DNA of 32,876 bases from an uncultured Prevotella sp. GTDB lineage: Bacteria > Bacteroidota > Bacteroidia > Bacteroidales > Bacteroidaceae. The notes beneath the pieces are model-generated. The model was given only the letters and a program-made list of their open reading frames with translations, was not told the DNA's origin and did not search any database. Shown one piece after another: positions 15,598 through 24,687 of this stretch (the stretch's first letter is position 1; each line of letters opens with the position of its first letter). The position numbers were made by a program, and so were the translations under genes. The stretch is taken from contig URDM01000027.1 in the NCBI GenBank assembly GCA_900546575.1, positions 1-32,876 on the forward strand, given 5' to 3'.

Positions 15598-16923
15598 TCA
15601 GATTCTGAACTCCAATGCCTCACCACGGCTCGTATTGTCGAATGCTCCATTGTTGTATATTATGCTGCCGTTGCACATTGTTGTGCGCACCTGCCATGCG
15701 AATGTGTGTCCCTCCATCGGACTCCATCCGCATTTGCTCTGTATGCAGTCCTTGTCGACGGTCCAGGGCGAGTCGGGACGCACAATTACAATGTCGGCCT
15801 TGTAGCCCTGACGCAGGTAGCCACGACGCGACACGCCGAACAGTTCGGCAGGATTGTGGCTCATCAGCTGCACCAGACGCTCAATGGTGAGCACGCCCTC
15901 GTCGACGAGTTGCAGCATGGCAACGAGCGAGAACTGAACCATAGGCATTCCCGAAGCGGCACGGGCACATCCGCCCTGCTTGTCGGCAAGAAGATGCGGA
16001 GCATGGTCGGTACCAATGGTTGCAATGCGTCCGTCGCTGAGTGCGGCACGTAGGGCGTCGCGGTCGGCAGTTGTCTTGATTGCGGGATTGCACTTGATGC
16101 GTGTTCCGAGTGTGGCATAGTCGGCATCCGAGAAGAACAGATGGGCTATTACAGCCTCGGCGGTGATGCGCGGATTGCTGCCGAAGAGCTGCAACTCGCG
16201 TGCTGTGGTGAGGTGTGCCACGTGCAGACGTGCTCCGGTCTGCTCTGCAAGTTCTACAGCCAGACGCGTAGACTGCCAACATGCTTCCTCCGAACGAATC
16301 TCGGGATGATGCTCTACAGCCGGATCGTCGCCATACTTGGCCTTAGCCTCAGCCATGTTGCGATTGATTATGTCGGTATCCTCGCAATGCGCCATGATGG
16401 GCAGAGCCGATTTGGCAAACAACTGTTGCAGCACTTCCTTACGGTCGACAAGCATATTGCCCGTACTTGAACCCATAAACAGCTTTATACCGGGCACACG
16501 GTGCGGGTCTATCGACGTGACTACATCGATGTTGTCGTTGGTTGCACCGATGAAGAAGCCGTAGTTGACGTGCGACTTGTGCGCAGCGTCGGCATATTTG
16601 TCATCAAGTGCCTCAAGCGTTGTGGTCTGCGGATTGGTGTTGGGCATGTCGAAATACGACGTGACACCGCCAAATGCAGCTGCACGGCTTTCCGTTTCGA
16701 TGTCGGCCTTCTGTGTCAATCCGGGGTCGCGGAAGTGCACATGGTCGTCAATCACACCTGGTAAAACAAAACACCCCGTAGCATCCACGACGCTGTCGTA
16801 GTTGCCACGGGGAGAGTCTGTACCTTCAACTATCTCTGTTATAACTTCATTGTCAACAATCACGGAAGCCTTTCGGGCTACACCTTCATTGACAACGGTT
16901 CCTCCAAATATAAGTGTTTTCAT
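15598..16923 (-). CDS. pyrC: Dihydroorotase (PyrC)
   Basis: 441 aa from the methionine at 16923; the longer open frame to 17049 starts in non-coding repeat sequence. It closes carbamoyl-aspartate to dihydroorotate in pyrimidine synthesis. Zinc ligands are seen in DDHVHFRDPG (H61, H63), AHCED (second half of the metal site), HLTTARE and GTDHAPH (catalytic Asp). This is the longer dihydroorotase class found in Bacteroidetes, sharing the amidohydrolase TIM barrel. The carbamylated Lys is probably replaced or lies in the TQKADIETES region, which I did not resolve. The start is preceded by a repeat-rich gap with a 26-bp direct repeat. Confidence 0.93.
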   Translation of the reverse strand: MKTLIFGGTVVNEGVARKASVIVDNEVITEIVEGTDSPRGNYDSVVDATGCFVLPGVIDDHVHFRDPGLTQKADIETESRAAAFGGVTSYFDMPNTNPQTTTLEALDDKYADAAHKSHVNYGFFIGATNDNIDVVTSIDPHRVPGIKLFMGSSTGNMLVDRKEVLQQLFAKSALPIMAHCEDTDIINRNMAEAKAKYGDDPAVEHHPEIRSEEACWQSTRLAVELAEQTGARLHVAHLTTARELQLFGSNPRITAEAVIAHLFFSDADYATLGTRIKCNPAIKTTADRDALRAALSDGRIATIGTDHAPHLLADKQGGCARAASGMPMVQFSLVAMLQLVDEGVLTIERLVQLMSHNPAELFGVSRRGYLRQGYKADIVIVRPDSPWTVDKDCIQSKCGWSPMEGHTFAWQVRTTMCNGSIIYNNGAFDNTSRGEALEFRI

Positions 16924-16950
16924 TTTTTCTTCAAAAAAATGGTTGTTATG

Positions 16951-16996
16951 TTGTGGTGGTGAGATGGTGTAGTTTGTTGTGGTGGTGAGATGGTGT
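16951..16996. repeat. 26-bp direct repeat upstream of pyrC
   Basis: TTGTGGTGGTGAGATGGTGT occurs at 16951-16970 and again at 16977-16996. A short inverted relative, CATCTCAACATCTCAAC, follows near 17040. Two copies, not a 22-bp array. Confidence 0.8.
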
Positions 16997-17070
16997 GATT
17001 TTCGAGAGGGCAATAATTCACAACAAATGAAATCACAACATCTCAACATCTCAACTCAACACCCCGACTC

Positions 17071-17844
17071 CTACTGCGCAGGCGCAGCCAGCTCATTGGG
17101 AGTTGGACCCGGTGCTGGAGCCGGAGCAGGCATTGCCTGTTCAGGAGTCTTCATTCCATTCATTATGGCTTGATTCTCCTGTGCCTTCTTATAGTAGTCC
17201 TTTACGTAAGGATCGTTCTTGAACTTATCAGTAGCCTTGCTCATAATGTCCTCTATCCACGGTGTGAGTTCGGGATAGCGATAGCCTATTGTCACCATGA
17301 AGAAGACACCCGGACCGAGCACATTGTCGAAGTTGTCGGTCACAAACGATGTAACGAGCTTGTCCTCCTGCTCTGTCAGGCGCTGAGCCTCGGCACTGAT
17401 GCGACGGTTAACGGCATTCATGTCCGAGCCGTCCATGATTGCGCGGTCGTGCATATGGATGAGTTCGGCCTCCTGATTCTTCAGTTGGTTGTATCGATTG
17501 AAGAATTTGAACAGCTCATCATTGAGCGGTGTGCCGCTGACTGTTTGCTGAGTGTTGTCTATCTTGATAGTGATGTCACCCTTTTCGAGCACAAGTGGCA
17601 ATACGCTTTCATCATCCATGAAGATGTTGGCCATACATATAGAGTCGAAAGAACCACTGAAATGGAACTGACCGTGTACGACATCGCACGAATCTATTGT
17701 CTTGAAGTCGTTGTCATGCAGTACTTTCAGATAGAGCATGCGTCCATCGAGCGTTGAAACATTTGACGATCCCTGGATGTTATAAGAATTTCCGCATGAC
17801 GCTAACGCCATGATTGTGATAAAAGCGTAAAGTATTTTACTCAT
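17071..17844 (-). CDS. DUF4369-type lipoprotein
   Basis: 257 aa with a lipobox (MALASC) for membrane anchoring. The N-terminal half (LDGRMLYLKVLHDNDFKTIDSC, VLEKGDITIKID, SGTPLNDELFKFFN) follows the DUF4369 pattern often found in front of thioredoxin-like domains. Here there is no thioredoxin CxxC domain. The second half is helical and ends in a proline/alanine-rich tail (MPAPAPAPGPTPNELAAPAQ). DUF4369 without a partner domain has no known function. It has its own promoter (-7 at 17877) and is followed by 147 nt before pyrC. Confidence 0.75.
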   Translation of the reverse strand: MSKILYAFITIMALASCGNSYNIQGSSNVSTLDGRMLYLKVLHDNDFKTIDSCDVVHGQFHFSGSFDSICMANIFMDDESVLPLVLEKGDITIKIDNTQQTVSGTPLNDELFKFFNRYNQLKNQEAELIHMHDRAIMDGSDMNAVNRRISAEAQRLTEQEDKLVTSFVTDNFDNVLGPGVFFMVTIGYRYPELTPWIEDIMSKATDKFKNDPYVKDYYKKAQENQAIMNGMKTPEQAMPAPAPAPGPTPNELAAPAQ

Positions 17845-17876
17845 AAAATATGGTTGCTTGTAAATTTCTATTTAGA

Positions 17877-17884
17877 CAAAGGTA
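17877..17884 (-). promoter_or_regulatory. -7 element (TACCTTTG) of the DUF4369 lipoprotein gene
   Basis: Exact TAnnTTTG match on the minus strand, leader about 26 nt to the start at 17844. A -33 TTTG is not evident. Confidence 0.5.
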
Positions 17885-17976
17885 ATATGTATTATTTGAA
17901 TAACAGACGTTTTTGGCGAGTTTTAAGTTATGATTATTCTTATTTAGTTTTTTTGCGACACGCCTTCAGCCGCCCG

Positions 17977-18402
17977 TTACTGAGCTTCGGTTGTATTTGC
18001 TTCCTTCTTCAGGCAGCTGCTGATGCGATGCATAGTGTACATTTCGAGAATTGCAGCCACGAGCAAGAGCAGCACCCACTTGTTGTAAACCACCTCAATA
18101 TAAGTGGTATAATCGGTAAATGTATCGCGAAGGAACTGGAATGCGGTGTCAATCATAAGCAGTCCGGAGAACACGAACAATATGTCGGCAAGCGTCATTA
18201 TACGCTTCAGACGCTTGATGGTGGGATTGTTGCCCTCGTAGGTTTCGCTCACCTGCATCCAGGCGAACAACAATGCACCCACAAGATAAATCCAGCAAAC
18301 CACCTCGCGTGCAAACATGAACGCGAAACATCCTGCTCCTATAACCATAAGTATGCCACCTACAAGGAACAGCATACTCTGTACTCTACTCATTTGTTTC
18401 AT
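17977..18402 (-). CDS. Four-helix inner-membrane protein of unknown function
   Basis: 141 aa from the methionine at 18402; a further ATG 10 codons upstream lies inside ftsB. Four hydrophobic segments are visible: SMLFLVGGILMVIGAGCFAF, CWIYLVGALLFAWM, ADILFVFSGLLMI and WVLLLLVAAILEMY. Its start overlaps the end of ftsB by 17 nt, so translation is probably coupled. I do not recognise a domain with a known role. A short charged C-terminus (LKKEANTTEAQ) is likely cytoplasmic. Confidence 0.75.
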   Translation of the reverse strand: MKQMSRVQSMLFLVGGILMVIGAGCFAFMFAREVVCWIYLVGALLFAWMQVSETYEGNNPTIKRLKRIMTLADILFVFSGLLMIDTAFQFLRDTFTDYTTYIEVVYNKWVLLLLVAAILEMYTMHRISSCLKKEANTTEAQ

Positions 18403-18721
18403 TATTGTCGGATTCTGTTTTTTTATCGTCACTCAAGACATAAATGTCCTCGTCATCGGTCTGCATAAAATAGCGTTCGCGTGCAATCCTCTGGTAGGCA
18501 CCCGGCTCATGATTAAGCTCTTTAAGCTTTCGCATGTCGTCCTCGTTCTGGGCGTTGTACTTGTCTATTTGCTGACGAAGGTCGCTTATCTGCATTTCCA
18601 ACTGGACGCGATGCATGAAGCTGTTCTCATCGACAAAGCCTACAAGTATTATTCCGGCGATGATGACAATAGCATATTTGTAGTGGCCCACAAGAGCCAT
18701 TATAAGTTTAAGACGACCCAT
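18386..18721 (-). CDS. FtsB/DivIC-family septum formation initiator
   Basis: 111 aa. A single transmembrane helix (residues 15-32) precedes a coiled coil (about 36-70, with QLEMQISDLRQQIDKYNAQNEDD) and the YxRxARERYFM-type segment typical of FtsB/DivIC (AYQRIARERYFMQTDDED). It belongs to the FtsQ-FtsB-FtsL divisome complex that couples cell-wall synthesis to constriction. Length is normal. The C-terminal tail is acidic and low in complexity. It has a promoter divergent from dnaX. FtsB versus DivIC naming is a matter of convention in Bacteroidetes, so no symbol is given. Confidence 0.88.
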   Translation of the reverse strand: MGRLKLIMALVGHYKYAIVIIAGIILVGFVDENSFMHRVQLEMQISDLRQQIDKYNAQNEDDMRKLKELNHEPGAYQRIARERYFMQTDDEDIYVLSDDKKTESDNNETNE

Positions 18722-18737
18722 TGTTATTTAATTTGTA

Positions 18738-18747
18738 TGCAAACTTA
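18738..18747 (-). promoter_or_regulatory. -7 element (TAAGTTTG) of ftsB, mirrored by the dnaX promoter
   Basis: On the minus strand TAAGTTTGCA at 18747-18738, with a leader of about 12 nt to ftsB. The same ten bases occur in the other direction at 18793-18802. Confidence 0.55.
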
Positions 18748-18792
18748 CTCATAATTTTCCGTATTCATACACGAAAATAGAATTTTTTATAG

Positions 18793-18802
18793 TAAGTTTG
18801 CA
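18793..18802 (+). promoter_or_regulatory. -7 element (TAAGTTTG) of dnaX
   Basis: TAAGTTTGCA on the plus strand, leader about 26 nt to dnaX. It forms a perfect 10-bp inverted repeat with the ftsB element 45 bp away. No clear -33 TTTG at 19-21 nt. Confidence 0.55.
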
Positions 18803-18832
18803 GTTGATTATCATCATTGCACATTATATAAT

Positions 18833-20680
<1,848 letters not shown>

Positions 20681-20740
20681 GCCGACAATCGTAGCTGACG
20701 TAACAACAAACCATTAGTAACAAAACAAAACATCATATAA

Positions 20741-23305
20741 ATGAAGACACTGAAAAGATTTCTGCCAGATATTCTGGTAGTATTATTGTTTGCAGTCATC
20801 GCATTTGCCTATTTCTTCCCGGCAGATACCGAAGGCCGCATACTCTACCGCCACGATTCGTCGGCCGGACGAGGCTCAGGTCAGGAGCTGACCGAGTATT
20901 ATCAGCGCACTGGCGAGCGCACCCGTTGGACCAACTCGCTCTTTAGCGGAATGCCTACTTATCAGATGGCACCGTCGTACGACAGCCAGCAGGTTCTGAA
21001 CGAGGTAGGCAAGTTCTATCATCTTTGGTTGCCCGAGAATGTCTGGTATGTGTTTGCATACCTTCTGGGCTTCTACATCCTATTACGCGCATTCGACTTC
21101 CGTCGTGAGCTGGCTGTGCTCGGCTCTATAATATGGGCGTTCAGCAGTTATTTCTTTATCATCATCGCCGCCGGACACATCTGGAAGGTGATAGCTCTGG
21201 CTTATCTGCCGCCTATGATAGCAGGTATTGTGCTGGCTTATCGTGGCAAATACGTGTGGGGATTTGTCGTCACGGCACTGTTCACGGCGCTCGAGATACA
21301 AGCCAACCACGTGCAGATGACCTACTACTATCTGTTCATCATCGCCTTTATGGTGCTGGCTTATCTGTGGGATGCCGTTCGCAATCATCGTCTGGCACAG
21401 TTTGGCAAGGCAACGGGCGTGTGCTTTGTGGCTGCCGCACTGGGCGTTGTCATCAACCTTTCCAACCTCTACCACACCTGGCAGTACACCCAGGAGTCGA
21501 TGCGAGGAAAGAGTGAGCTGGTGAAGAAGAACTCTGCCAACCAGACAAGCAGCGGTCTCGACCGCGACTACATCACTCAGTGGAGCTATGGCATAGACGA
21601 GACATGGACCCTGCTCGTGCCTAACACCAAGGGCGGAGCGTCAATGCCGCTTGCCATGAACGAAAAGGCTATGCAGAAAGCCGACCCGCAGTTCTATCAG
21701 ATATACCAGCAACTGGGACAGTACTGGGGCAACCAGCCCGGCACAAGCGGACCGGTATATGTTGGAGCCTTTGTGCTGATGCTGTTCGTACTGGGTCTGT
21801 TCATCGTCAAAGGACCGATGAAGTGGGCGCTGTTCCTTGCTACCTGTCTGTCGATACTGCTGTCGTGGGGCCACAACTTCATGTGGTTTACCGACCTTTT
21901 CCTCGACTATGTGCCCATGTATGCCAAGTTCCGAACGGTGGCTTCAATACTCGTAATTGCCGAATTCACCATTCCGTTGCTGGCAATGTTGGCGCTTAAG
22001 AAGATATTTGACACTCCCGACTTCTTCACACAGAAGATACGCATATACCTCGGAACATCGAAACATCCTATCATTGCGCACAACACCACCAATATGTTTT
22101 GGTTGTGGGCGAGCTTTATAGCTACGGGTGGCATGGCGTTGCTGTTTGCCATCATGCCGTCGATATTCTTCCCCGACTATGTCTCAGCTTCAGAGCTGGA
22201 GGCAATGAAGCAGATTCCGTCGGAATATCTGGGTCCGTTGCTCAGCAATCTGCAGGAGATACGCATCTCGATATTCACCGCCGACTGCTGGCGCACACTC
22301 TTCGTCATCGTGCTCGGAACCGCTGTGCTGTTGCTGCTGCGCATGAAGAAGATACAGCCCAAGTATGCCGTGGGTGCAATCATCGTGCTCTGCCTCGTGG
22401 ATATGTGGCAGGTCAACAAGCGTTATCTCAACGACGACATGTTCGTAGAGCGTAGCGTGCGCGAGACTCCGCAACAGGAGACAGCCACCGACCGCCAGAT
22501 CATGCAGGACAAAGCACCCGATTATCGTGTGCTCAACCTCGCTTCGAACACGTTCAACGAGAACGAGACTTCCTACTATCACAAGTCTATAGGCGGATAC
22601 CACGCTGCCAAGCTGCGCCGCTACCAGGAGATGATCGACCAATATATAGGTAAGGAGATGCGCAACATGCAGGGTGCCATCGTCAACGCACAAGGCGACA
22701 TGACCCGTGTGGCTGGCGACTCTATCTATCCGGTGCTCAACATGCTCAACACCAAGTACGTAATCCTGCCGCTGCAGGGCGGACAGACAGCTCCGTTGCT
22801 CAATCCGTACGCCTTCGGCAACGCATGGTTTGTCGACCGTATAAGCTATGTTGACAATGCCAACGCCGAGATAGACGCAGTAGGAAAGATTGACCTGCGC
22901 CACGAAGCGGTAGCCGACAGCAAGTTTAAGGATGCGCTGGGCGAGCCTGTGGCACACCAGTCAACTGCCGTAGTGACTCTGAAGAAGTACGAGCCCAACG
23001 AGCTGACCTACACCGTCGATTCGCAGAAGGGTGGCATCGTAGTGTTCTCGGAGATATACTATCCCGGATGGACAGCCACAGTTGACGGTGCTGACACTCC
23101 AGTGGGCCGTGTCAACTACATACTCAGAGCCATCAACGTGAAGCCTGGCAAGCACACTGTAGTGCTGACATTCAAGCCCACATCGGTGAAGAACACCGAG
23201 ACGGCTGCCTATGTGGCTTATCTGCTGCTCGTGCTGGCTATCGCCGCAGGCGTATTCTTCGAAATGAAGAGACGCAAGAATGAAACAAACGAACTGAAGA
23301 AATAA
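20741..23305 (+). CDS. YfhO-family multispanning membrane protein
   Basis: 854 aa with about 12 hydrophobic helices. The N-terminus has one helix then a periplasmic segment (YRHDSSAGRGSGQELTEYYQ, TRWTNSLFSGMPTYQ) typical of the YfhO family. Helix pairs alternate through residue 560. A large C-terminal extracytoplasmic domain follows (about 565-820, with NTKYVILP and YYPGWTATVDG), and a final helix (VAYLLLVLAIAAGVFF) precedes a KRRK tail. YfhO relatives resemble GT-C glycosyltransferases and in Firmicutes take part in lipoteichoic acid glycosylation; the role in Bacteroidetes is unknown. The stop is 4 nt before the GSCFA gene, so the two form a pair that probably works together. Confidence 0.87.
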   Translation: MKTLKRFLPDILVVLLFAVIAFAYFFPADTEGRILYRHDSSAGRGSGQELTEYYQRTGERTRWTNSLFSGMPTYQMAPSYDSQQVLNEVGKFYHLWLPENVWYVFAYLLGFYILLRAFDFRRELAVLGSIIWAFSSYFFIIIAAGHIWKVIALAYLPPMIAGIVLAYRGKYVWGFVVTALFTALEIQANHVQMTYYYLFIIAFMVLAYLWDAVRNHRLAQFGKATGVCFVAAALGVVINLSNLYHTWQYTQESMRGKSELVKKNSANQTSSGLDRDYITQWSYGIDETWTLLVPNTKGGASMPLAMNEKAMQKADPQFYQIYQQLGQYWGNQPGTSGPVYVGAFVLMLFVLGLFIVKGPMKWALFLATCLSILLSWGHNFMWFTDLFLDYVPMYAKFRTVASILVIAEFTIPLLAMLALKKIFDTPDFFTQKIRIYLGTSKHPIIAHNTTNMFWLWASFIATGGMALLFAIMPSIFFPDYVSASELEAMKQIPSEYLGPLLSNLQEIRISIFTADCWRTLFVIVLGTAVLLLLRMKKIQPKYAVGAIIVLCLVDMWQVNKRYLNDDMFVERSVRETPQQETATDRQIMQDKAPDYRVLNLASNTFNENETSYYHKSIGGYHAAKLRRYQEMIDQYIGKEMRNMQGAIVNAQGDMTRVAGDSIYPVLNMLNTKYVILPLQGGQTAPLLNPYAFGNAWFVDRISYVDNANAEIDAVGKIDLRHEAVADSKFKDALGEPVAHQSTAVVTLKKYEPNELTYTVDSQKGGIVVFSEIYYPGWTATVDGADTPVGRVNYILRAINVKPGKHTVVLTFKPTSVKNTETAAYVAYLLLVLAIAAGVFFEMKRRKNETNELKK

Positions 23306-23309
23306 AAAT

Positions 23310-24164
23310 ATGGAGTTTCGTACACCAGTAAACATTACGCTCGCGCCGTTCGCTATCGAACCGCGCGAGCGTATGCTTTTTGTAGGCTCTTGCTTTGCCG
23401 ACAACATAGGACGTCGATTTGTGGAGGACAAGTTTCGTGCAACGGTCAATCCATACGGCGTTATGTACAACCCGGCAAGCATCATGCACACCGTGAAACG
23501 ATGGACCGGGGAGCTTGTAGCTGCCCAATCGGAAGCGTCAGATTCCGGTTCTGACGTTCGTCAGGCAACCGATGAAGCCCCTCAGACGGCTGTGTTCACG
23601 CTCGGCACCAATCATGTCTACGTCCTCAACGAGACGGGCGAGATAGTGGACAATTGCCGGAAGCGTCCGCAACGGCTGTTCACCGAGCACGAACTGAGCG
23701 TCGACGAGTGTGCCGACTATCTGCGTGAGGCGGTCACGATGCTTCGGCAGATTAATCCCTCGGTTCGTATCATCATCACCGTAAGCCCCATACGCTACGC
23801 CAAGTACGGCTTTCACGGCAGTCAGCTGTCGAAAGCTACGCTGCTTTTGGCTGCCGACAAGCTGACAAAGGAGATAGACAACGTGGTGTATTTCCCCGCC
23901 TACGAGATTGTCAACGACGAACTGCGCGACTACCGTTTCTATCGCGAAGACATGCTCCACCCTACCGACCAGGCTGTGGAATATATCTGGCAGCGCTTCG
24001 GCGAAACTTTCTTCTCCAAACAGACGGTGAAGTTTCTTGAAGAGTGGCGCCCGATAAAGGCTGCCCTCGCCCACCGACCATTCAATCCGGAAGCCGAAGA
24101 ATACAAGAAGTTCTTGGAAAAGGCGAAGGAAGGAGAAAGGGAGTTGATGGAGAGGTACAAGTAA
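23310..24164 (+). CDS. GSCFA-domain protein (SGNH-hydrolase-like)
   Basis: 284 aa. The family signature is near the N-terminus in LFVGSCFADNIG. Other GSCFA segments are FGTNHVYVLNETG-like (TLGTNHVYVLNETGE), VSPIRYAKYGFHGSQLSK, and YFPAYEIVNDELRDYRFYREDMLHPTDQAVEYIW, where the DxxH pair resembles the catalytic Asp-His of SGNH hydrolases. It may be an esterase or acyl-transfer enzyme acting on cell-surface glycans; no substrate is known. There is no signal peptide. It follows the YfhO-like gene by 4 nt. A REP-like element begins 3 nt after its stop. Confidence 0.88.
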   Translation: MEFRTPVNITLAPFAIEPRERMLFVGSCFADNIGRRFVEDKFRATVNPYGVMYNPASIMHTVKRWTGELVAAQSEASDSGSDVRQATDEAPQTAVFTLGTNHVYVLNETGEIVDNCRKRPQRLFTEHELSVDECADYLREAVTMLRQINPSVRIIITVSPIRYAKYGFHGSQLSKATLLLAADKLTKEIDNVVYFPAYEIVNDELRDYRFYREDMLHPTDQAVEYIWQRFGETFFSKQTVKFLEEWRPIKAALAHRPFNPEAEEYKKFLEKAKEGERELMERYK

Positions 24165-24166
24165 AA

Positions 24167-24217
24167 AGCCCAAAAGCCCTACCCCCGACCCCTCCCCCGT
24201 AGGGAGGGGAGTGATAT
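24167..24217. repeat. REP-like element, left member of an inverted pair
   Basis: Reverse complement of the element at 24618-24669 with few mismatches. The GC-rich hairpin core CCCCTCCC...GGGAGGGG could also end transcription of the dnaX-YfhO-GSCFA operon. Confidence 0.85.
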
Positions 24218-24259
24218 GTAATGTTTGCTAAAACACTCAAAATTCCGGATAAGCAAAAA

Positions 24260-24391
24260 AAATGTAGTCCTTTTACCTTGTAAATGTACCCCTTTTGAAG
24301 TGCAAAAGGACTACATTTACAGGGTAAAAGGACTACATTTGAACAGCAAAAGGACTACATTTGAACAGCAAAAGGACTCCTTTTGAAAAGC
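24260..24391. repeat. 22-bp tandem array, AAAAGGACTACATTT family, six units
   Basis: Units start at 24260, 24282, 24304, 24326, 24348 and 24370. The first two are inverted (AAATGTAGTCCTTTTAC, AAATGTACCCCTTTTG). The next four read AAAAGGACTACATTT or, last, AAAAGGACTCCTTTTG. The units at 24326 and 24348 are identical over all 22 bases. The sequence lies in the 523-bp gap between the convergent GSCFA and TonB receptor genes. Confidence 0.92.
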
Positions 24392-24410
24392 CTATATATA
24401 ACCCACTGAT

Positions 24411-24608
24411 TTTCAATGCATTCAAAATCGAAATTCAATGTATTTTTATCAATATTTCAACACATTGCATTCGATTTTCAACGCACTAACACCCAATTTC
24501 CAATGCATTCTTATTAGATTCAAAATGCATCTCACTCATTTTTTCAATGCAATTATATTAGATTCTAAATGCATCTCACCCATTTTTTCAATGCATTATT
24601 TTTAGATT
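24411..24608. repeat. 22-bp periodic array, CAATGCATT family, nine units
   Basis: Units start near 24411, 24433, 24455, then 24477, 24499, 24521, 24543, 24565 and 24587 (one base of drift around 24476). Most carry AATGCAT at a fixed phase. From 24499 the units alternate: one type TCAATGCA...TTAGATT, the other AAATGCATCTCAC...CATTTT. This gives a 44-bp higher-order repeat. A 19-nt AT-rich joint (24392-24410) separates it from the array before. Confidence 0.85.
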
Positions 24609-24617
24609 CTTAAAGCA

Positions 24618-24669
24618 TACCACTCCCCTCCCTACGGGGGAGGGGCTGGGGGTGGGGCTTTTCTGGGCT
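24618..24669. repeat. REP-like element, right member of an inverted pair
   Basis: CCACTCCCCTCCCTACGG...AGGGGCTGGGGGTGGGGCTT. Inverted relative to 24167-24217, so the pair encloses 400 bp filled largely with 22-bp arrays. It also lies just beyond the stop of the TonB receptor at 24688. Confidence 0.85.
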
Positions 24670-24687
24670 TTGTGGGGCTTTTATTTC

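Noticed and set aside
15881..16282. 133-residue Arg/Ser-rich minus-strand frame
   Set aside because: Out-of-frame shadow inside pyrC, which has all active-site motifs in its own frame.
24260..24608. CRISPR array
   Set aside because: Units are contiguous at 22 bp with no unique spacers of 25-40 bp and no cas genes nearby.
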